From Amycolatopsis japonica (GTDB lineage: Bacteria > Actinomycetota > Actinomycetes > Mycobacteriales > Pseudonocardiaceae): 64,000 nt of DNA. The position numbers were made by a program, and so were the translations under genes. The notes under the pieces were generated by a model. It was not told the origin of the DNA, made no database searches, and saw nothing but the letters and a program-made list of their open reading frames with translations. This document shows, one piece after another, positions 59,676 to 64,000 of the stretch. The stretch lies in NCBI RefSeq assembly GCF_000732925.1, contig NZ_CP008953.1:1054001-1118000 (forward strand), read 5' to 3'. How positions within the stretch are numbered: the stretch's first letter is position 1; each line of letters starts with the position of its first letter.

Positions 59676-60925
59676 CACTCGACCCCCGCCACAACGTCGC
59701 CCCAGATCCGCAGCGCCTCGTCGACCTGTTCCGAGTCGACGATCAGCGGCGGCACCATCCGCACGACGTTCATGTACGCCCCGCAGGTCAGCAGGAGCAA
59801 CCCGTTGGAGGACGCTGCCTTCTGGGCCGCCTGAGCCTTCGCCGTGTCCGGCTCGCCGTCCGGTGTGGTGAATTCGGAACCGACCAGCAGCCCCAGCCCG
59901 CGCACGTCACCGATCGACGGCGACTTGTCCGCGATCACCCGCACACCTTCCAGGAGCTGGCGTCCTCGTTCGGCGGCGTTCTCGACCAGACCTTCGCGCT
60001 GGATCACTTCGAGCGTGGCGATCGCCGCGGCGCAGGCCACCGCGTTACCGCCGTAAGTGCCGCCCTGGGAACCGGGGAGCGCCTTCGCCATCAGCTCCTC
60101 CGACGCGGCGATGCCCGAGATCGGGAAGCCGCTCGCGAGCCCCTTCGCGATGAGCACGATGTCCGGGCGTACCCCGAAGTGCTCGTGTCCCCAGAACCGG
60201 CCCGTCCGGCCGAAACCGGTCTGGATCTCGTCCATCACCAGCAGGATCCCGTGCTTGTCGGCGCGCTCCCGTAGTCCGGCGAGGAACGCGGGGTTCGCCG
60301 GGACGTACCCGCCCTCGCCGAGCACCGGCTCGATGAAGAACGCGGCCGTTTCGTTCGGCGCGCAGACCGTCGCGAACAGGTAGTCGAGCTCGCGCAGGGC
60401 GAACTTCGTCGCCGTCTCCTCGTCCCAGCCGTAGTGGAAGGCGTACGGGAAGGGTGCGACGTGCACCCCGGACATGAGCGGCGAGATCCCGGCGCTGAAC
60501 CGGGTACCCGACGTCGTCATCGTCGCCGCCGCGACCGTCCGGCCGTGGAACCCGCCCTGGAAGACGATGACGTTGGGCCGCTTGGTCGCCTGCCGCGACA
60601 GCCGGAGCGCCGCTTCGACCGCCTCGCTGCCCGAGTTCGCGTAGAAGAGTGAATCCAGGCCCTCCGGCAGGACGCCGCCCAGCTTCTCGGTCAGCTCCAG
60701 CATCGGCTTGTGCATGACCGTCGTGTACTGCCCGTGGATGAGTTTGCCGATCTGCTCCTGCGCCGCGCTCACCACGTGCGGGTGGCAGTGGCCGGTGCTG
60801 GTCACGCCGATACCGGCGGTGAAATCCAGGTGACGTTTGCCATCGGTGTCGTAGAGGTAAACCCCTTCACCGTGGTCGACCACGACCGGCGTTGCCTGCT
60901 TGAGCAGCGGTGATAGCTGGGCCAT
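59675..60925 (-). CDS. Class III aminotransferase (GabT-like)
   Basis: A 416-residue PLP aminotransferase. MAQLSPLLKQATPVVVDHGEGVYLYDTDGKRHLDFTAGIGVTSTGHCHPHVV is the typical start; NSGSEAVEAALRLSRQATKRPNVIVFQGGFHGRT near 95-125; the PLP Lys is in IVLIAKGLASGFPISG near residue 260; GGTYGGNAVACAAAIATLEVI near 290. It probably moves an amino group from a gamma- or omega-amino acid such as 4-aminobutyrate to 2-oxoglutarate, giving a semialdehyde. The divergent aldehyde dehydrogenase would take that product. ATG at 60925, AGGAG eight bases upstream. Confidence 0.9.
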   Translation of the reverse strand: MAQLSPLLKQATPVVVDHGEGVYLYDTDGKRHLDFTAGIGVTSTGHCHPHVVSAAQEQIGKLIHGQYTTVMHKPMLELTEKLGGVLPEGLDSLFYANSGSEAVEAALRLSRQATKRPNVIVFQGGFHGRTVAAATMTTSGTRFSAGISPLMSGVHVAPFPYAFHYGWDEETATKFALRELDYLFATVCAPNETAAFFIEPVLGEGGYVPANPAFLAGLRERADKHGILLVMDEIQTGFGRTGRFWGHEHFGVRPDIVLIAKGLASGFPISGIAASEELMAKALPGSQGGTYGGNAVACAAAIATLEVIQREGLVENAAERGRQLLEGVRVIADKSPSIGDVRGLGLLVGSEFTTPDGEPDTAKAQAAQKAASSNGLLLLTCGAYMNVVRMVPPLIVDSEQVDEALRIWGDVVAGVE

Positions 60926-60953
60926 GGGCTGCGCTCCTAGGTCGGCTGAGCTG

Positions 60954-60970
60954 TTGTCGATTGTTGACAA
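60954..60970. promoter_or_regulatory. Operator-like repeat in the divergent promoter of the aminotransferase and dehydrogenase genes
   Basis: TTGTC-N7-GACAA at 60954-60970, with an internal ATTGT-TG-ACAAT (60960-60971). Both are of the type bound by GntR/FCD regulators. The site is 29 bp before the aminotransferase ATG and 44 bp before the aldehyde dehydrogenase ATG, so one protein could control both. No gntR gene is in the window. TTGACA at 60964-60969 lies inside it. Confidence 0.5.
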
Positions 60971-61013
60971 TATCCATAGCATGGCGTTCGGGACAACATG
61001 GAGGAGCGTTGGG

Positions 61014-62477
61014 ATGAGCTCGATCAGTGAGGCCGGCGTGGTCACGTCGGTCGACAAGGAACTGTTCATCGGCGGCAAGTGGGTGCCCGCCGCCGACGGG
61101 AAGACCTTCCCCGTTCTCGACCCCTCGACAGGCGAAGCCCTGTGCGAGGTGGCCGACGCGTCACCGGCGGACGGTGTCAGCGCACTCGACGCGGCCGTGG
61201 CCGCGCAGGCCGACTGGGCGAACGTCGCCCCGCGTGAACGCGGTGAGATCCTGCGCCGCGCCTACGAACTGCTGATCAAGCGCGCCGACGAACTCGCGCT
61301 GCTGATGACCCTCGAGATGGGCAAGCCGCTCGCGGAGTCGAAGGGCGAGATCACCTACGCGGCCGAGTTCTTCCGCTGGTTCGCGGAGGAAGCCGTCCGG
61401 ATCGACGGTGGCTACGCCGTCGCTCCCAACGGGACAGGCCGGTTCCTCGTGACCAAACAGCCGGTCGGCCCGTGTCTGCTGATCACGCCGTGGAACTTCC
61501 CCATGGCGATGGGCACCCGCAAGATCGGGCCCGCGGTGGCGGCAGGCTGCACGATGGTCATCAAACCCGCTGCTCAGACCCCCCTTTCGATGTTGGCCCT
61601 CGCGGCCATCCTCGCCGAAGCGGGATTGCCGGAAGGCGTGCTGAACGTGCTGACGACGTCGGACTCCGGCGGCGTGATGGAGCCGTTGATCCGGGACGGT
61701 CGCGCCCGCAAGCTGTCCTTCACCGGCTCGACCGGCGTCGGCCGGAAGCTGCTGGAACAGTGCGCGGACAAGGTGCTCCGCACCTCGATGGAACTCGGCG
61801 GCAACGCCCCCTTCCTCGTCTTCGAAGACGCCGACCTCGACGCGGCGGTCGAAGGTGCGATGACCGCGAAGATGCGCAACATCGGTGAAGCCTGCACGGC
61901 CGCGAACCGCTTCTACGTCCAGCGGGGCATCGTCGACGAGTTCTCCCGGCGCCTCACCGAGCGCATGGAGGCCTTGCCCATGGGGCGCGGCACCGAGGAG
62001 GGTGTCGTGGTCGGCCCCCTCATCGACGAAGCCGCCGTCGAGAAGGTCAGCGGCCTGGTCGCCGACGCCACCGAGCGAGGCGCGCGCGTCCTCACCGGTG
62101 GATCCACTGTGGACGGTCCGGGCAACTTCTATCAGGCCACGGTGCTCACCGACGTGCCCAAGGACGCCAGGCTCGCGTCGGAAGAGATCTTCGGGCCGGT
62201 CGCCCCGATCACCCCGTTCGACAGCGAGGACGAGGCCATCGCGGCGGCGAACGACACCGAATTCGGTCTCGTGTCCTATGTGTACACCTCCGATCTCAAG
62301 CGGGCATTGCGGGTTTCGGAACGGCTGGAGGCCGGCATGATCGGCCTCAACCAAGGGCTGGTTTCGAATCCGGCGGCGCCGTTCGGCGGGATCAAGCAAT
62401 CCGGCCTCGGCCGCGAGGGCGGCACCGTCGGCATCGACGAGTTCCTCGAGACCAAGTACATCGCGGTGGCTCTGTGA
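61014..62477 (+). CDS. NAD(P)-dependent succinate-semialdehyde-type aldehyde dehydrogenase
   Basis: A 487-residue aldehyde dehydrogenase. ELFIGGKWVPAADGKTFPVLDPSTGEAL opens the family; LITPWNFPMAMGTRKIGPAVAAGCTMVIKPAAQTPLSMLAL binds the cofactor; the active-site Glu is in MELGGNAPFLVFEDADLD and the Cys in NIGEACTAANRFYVQ. This is the type of GabD, which oxidises succinate semialdehyde to succinate. The divergent aminotransferase supplies such a semialdehyde. The ATG at 61014 follows GGAGGAG by seven bases. Its last bases overlap the next gene (GTGA). Confidence 0.9.
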   Translation: MSSISEAGVVTSVDKELFIGGKWVPAADGKTFPVLDPSTGEALCEVADASPADGVSALDAAVAAQADWANVAPRERGEILRRAYELLIKRADELALLMTLEMGKPLAESKGEITYAAEFFRWFAEEAVRIDGGYAVAPNGTGRFLVTKQPVGPCLLITPWNFPMAMGTRKIGPAVAAGCTMVIKPAAQTPLSMLALAAILAEAGLPEGVLNVLTTSDSGGVMEPLIRDGRARKLSFTGSTGVGRKLLEQCADKVLRTSMELGGNAPFLVFEDADLDAAVEGAMTAKMRNIGEACTAANRFYVQRGIVDEFSRRLTERMEALPMGRGTEEGVVVGPLIDEAAVEKVSGLVADATERGARVLTGGSTVDGPGNFYQATVLTDVPKDARLASEEIFGPVAPITPFDSEDEAIAAANDTEFGLVSYVYTSDLKRALRVSERLEAGMIGLNQGLVSNPAAPFGGIKQSGLGREGGTVGIDEFLETKYIAVAL

Positions 62478-63535
62478 CTTCTTCGTATCGGATCGCGAGC
62501 ATCCCCGGCGACGGGATCGGTGTCGACGTGACGGTCGAGGCCCGCAAGGTCCTCGACCGCGCGGCGGCGTCGCACGGTTTCTCCTTGTCGTGGCAGGAGT
62601 TCGACTGGAGTTGTGAGCGGTACACCAAGACCGGCTCGATGATGCCGGACGACGGTATCGAGCGACTCTCCCGGTTCGACGGGATCTTTCTCGGTGCCGT
62701 CGGCTTTCCCGGCGTCCCGGATCATGTTTCCCTGTGGGGCCTCCTCATTCCGGTTCGGCGCGCGTTCGGTCAGTACGTCAATCTCCGGCCGGTCCGGCTG
62801 CTGCCGGGGACGACGTCGGCACTGGCCGGCCGGAGCGCCGACGAACTGGAGATGGTGATCGTCCGGGAGAACTCCGAGGGCGAGTACTCGGAGATCGGGG
62901 GCAGGCACAACCGCGGTCTCGGCAACGAGTTCGTCTTACAGGAATCCGTGTTCACGCGGGTGGGGGTGGAGCGGATCATCCGCTACGCCTTCGAGTTGGC
63001 GAAGACGCGGACGGGCCGGGTCTGCTCGGCGACCAAGTCCAACGGGCTCATTCACTCGATGCCGTTCTGGGACGAGATCTTCGCCGAGATCTCTTCGGAG
63101 TATCCGGACGTGCACGCCGAACAATGTCATGTCGACGCGCTCGCCGCGCGGATGGTGCAGGCGCCGGACCGGCTCGACGTCGTGGTCGCTTCCAATCTGT
63201 TCGGCGACATCCTGAGCGACCTGGCGGCGGCCGTGACGGGCGGGCTCGGGATGGCGCCTTCGGGCAATATCAATCCGACCGGTGAGCTCCCTTCCATGTT
63301 CGAGGCGGTACACGGCAGCGCTCCCGACATCGCCGGACAGGGCATCGCGAATCCGGTGGCGCAGATCCTGGCGGGGGCGATGCTGCTCGAACATCTCGGG
63401 GAAACCGTTGCGGCACAAGATGTACGCGCCGCGGTGGAAAAGGTTCTCGAGGAGGGGACCGTGCAGACGCCCGACCTCGGCGGGAAGTCCACCACCGCCG
63501 AACTCGGATCCGCGGTGGTCGCCGCTCTATCTTGA
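62474..63535 (+). CDS. Tartrate dehydrogenase/decarboxylase-D-malate dehydrogenase-type enzyme
   Basis: A 353-residue beta-decarboxylating dehydrogenase of the isocitrate/isopropylmalate type. [28 protein letters not shown] opens the fold; [38 protein letters not shown] has the substrate loop L-L-I-P-V-R-R of tartrate/malate-type enzymes; [15 protein letters not shown], then [42 protein letters not shown] and [20 protein letters not shown] bind metal and NAD. It oxidises and decarboxylates a 2-hydroxy diacid. The GTG at 62474 overlaps the aldehyde dehydrogenase stop (GTGA), so it is part of the same operon. Confidence 0.87.
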   Translation: MTSSYRIASIPGDGIGVDVTVEARKVLDRAAASHGFSLSWQEFDWSCERYTKTGSMMPDDGIERLSRFDGIFLGAVGFPGVPDHVSLWGLLIPVRRAFGQYVNLRPVRLLPGTTSALAGRSADELEMVIVRENSEGEYSEIGGRHNRGLGNEFVLQESVFTRVGVERIIRYAFELAKTRTGRVCSATKSNGLIHSMPFWDEIFAEISSEYPDVHAEQCHVDALAARMVQAPDRLDVVVASNLFGDILSDLAAAVTGGLGMAPSGNINPTGELPSMFEAVHGSAPDIAGQGIANPVAQILAGAMLLEHLGETVAAQDVRAAVEKVLEEGTVQTPDLGGKSTTAELGSAVVAALS

Positions 63536-63570
63536 ACCATCCGCCCGGTGACGTGTCAAGTCCTGGATGT

Positions 63571-63589
63571 CATGAATGGTCCATTCATG
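63571..63589. repeat. Short palindrome CATGAATGG-T-CCATTCATG
   Basis: Perfect 9-bp inverted repeat around one T, 35 bp past the stop of the tartrate-type dehydrogenase gene. The first of three palindromes here; I do not see a second copy in this window. Confidence 0.65.
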
Positions 63590-63602
63590 GTTTCAGGTAG
63601 TA

Positions 63603-63651
63603 CGTGAAGGCCCCCTTCACTGCGTTAGGCGCAATGAAGGGGGCCTTCACG
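63603..63651. terminator. 17-bp hairpin, GTGAAGGCCCCCTTCA family (second copy)
   Basis: Arms 63603-63619 and 63635-63651 are perfectly complementary; the 15-nt loop has the same TGCG...CGCA pattern as the element at 24388. The two elements share almost the entire stem though they lie 39 kb apart, after unrelated genes. Confidence 0.8.
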
Positions 63652-63669
63652 GTCCGGTTCGCGCGGGAG

Positions 63670-63722
63670 GTTGCGAAAGCCACTTTCCCAACCTTCAGCG
63701 TTGCGAAAGTGGCTTTCGCAAC
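63670..63722. repeat. 23-bp double hairpin, GTTGCGAAAG family (copy 3)
   Basis: Arms 63670-63692 and 63700-63722 with one mismatch (TTTCCCAAC against GTTGCGAAA) and a 7-nt loop CTTCAGC. It differs from the copy at 33963-34015 at only two positions over 53 bp. It follows the GTGAAGGCC hairpin by 18 bp. Confidence 0.85.
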
Positions 63723-63913
63723 ACGTCACCTTCCTTCTCGGCAAACCTGCAGATTTTCTCACGACGAAAAAACGTTGCCACGAAAGGGAATCTCGGCGCG
63801 AAGTCCGGTATGAAAGTCCGTTCGTCGCACGTGCGCCGATCCGGGGCGCGAGTTTTTGTCGGTGCCCCGGTGCACAGTGTCGATCATCGGATTCGACGAC
63901 TGGAGGAGTGCCG

Positions 63914-64000
63914 ATGTGCTGGCATTGCGACAACCCCGGGAAGACCCGCGCCGACTACCTCACCGAGGAGGTCCGTCCGCTGATCCGGAAGTACGGCTGG
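63914..64000 (+). CDS. DUF4262-like protein, N-terminal part
   Basis: Only 29 codons are in the window; the gene runs off the right edge. MCWHCDNPGKTRADYLTEEV then RPLIRKYGW is the typical beginning of DUF4262 proteins (MCW-x-CDHP...YL...LI..GW), small proteins of unknown role. The ATG follows GGAGGAG by five bases, an excellent ribosome site, which makes the start firm. Confidence 0.75.
   Translation, partial: MCWHCDNPGKTRADYLTEEVRPLIRKYGW

Larger units (their letters stand above)
63536..63913. other. Intergenic region with three unrelated palindromes
   Basis: No gene is visible between the dehydrogenase stop and the DUF4262 start. It holds three separate palindromes in a row (63571-63589, 63603-63651, 63670-63722), two of which belong to families seen elsewhere in this window. 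The last 190 bp before the next gene is the probable promoter region and shows no clear -35/-10. Confidence 0.5.

Overview
The window is high-GC actinomycete DNA. An N-terminally fused Kgd-type 2-oxoglutarate decarboxylase, orphan ESX (type VII) cargo-like proteins with a YbaB partner, two full-length AfsR-type regulators, many acyl-CoA dehydrogenases and TetR proteins, and frequent GTG starts with ATGA/GTGA couplings all fit the Pseudonocardiaceae, most likely an Amycolatopsis-like chromosome. That placement is inferred from gene content; no rRNA or other phylogenetic marker is present. I found no tRNA, rRNA, CRISPR array, phage or insertion sequence, and the gene content reads as chromosomal core plus lineage-specific metabolism.

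Layout. 0-9 kb: 5' end of kgd, small hypotheticals, DUF4291, a 1240-residue fused multidrug-type ABC exporter, and an ABC-2 type permease/ATPase pair. 9-11 kb: a four-gene translationally coupled cassette (YbaB-like, small acidic protein, EspC-like, WXG-motif protein). 11-19 kb: AfsR-like regulator, alanine dehydrogenase, a quinone oxidoreductase behind a MerR-type promoter, a flavin split-barrel protein, a PucR regulator, and a PadR gene fused by overlap to a dead VOC gene. 19-22 kb: VOC protein, then metY-metX. 22-31 kb: TetR regulator, SGNH hydrolase, an acyl-CoA carboxylase beta/alpha plus acyl-CoA dehydrogenase operon (leucine/odd-chain type), methionine aminopeptidase, GNAT, SDR. 31-43 kb: PhaC-like hydrolase, MASE1 protein, a pair of acyl-CoA dehydrogenases, LtrA, a double-TetR regulator and the fadA-fadB beta-oxidation operon. 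43-51 kb: MMPL exporter with its own two-component system, ArsR-SRPBCC-SDR operon, a lipoprotein and an MFS exporter. 51-59 kb: hydroxyacid oxidase plus ThDP decarboxylase operon, a secreted protein, a second AfsR-type regulator and another secreted protein. 59-64 kb: GABA/succinate-semialdehyde type cluster (aminotransferase, DUF3830, aldehyde dehydrogenase, tartrate/malate-type dehydrogenase) and the first codons of a DUF4262 gene.

The metabolic theme is acyl-CoA and amino-acid turnover: carboxylase plus dehydrogenase operon, three acyl-CoA dehydrogenases, FadA/FadB, methionine synthesis, alanine and gamma-aminobutyrate-type catabolism, mostly placed beside their own TetR, PadR, PucR or GntR-like control sites.

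The most striking non-coding signal is a set of repeated intergenic palindromes. Several sequence families recur tens of kilobases apart, nearly always just downstream of genes or between convergent genes: GTTGCGAAAG-type double hairpins (33.96 and 63.67 kb), GTGAAGGCCCCCTTCA-type hairpins (24.39 and 63.60 kb), GGTCCTTTCCTTGC-type hairpins (6.77 and 42.71 kb) and 21-bp tandem units (2.90 and 22.14 kb). There is also a perfect 48-bp palindrome spanning the start codon of the methionine aminopeptidase gene, and a shared GTTA-N8-TAAC operator pattern that links the TetR gene at 22.8 kb with the acyl-CoA carboxylase operon.
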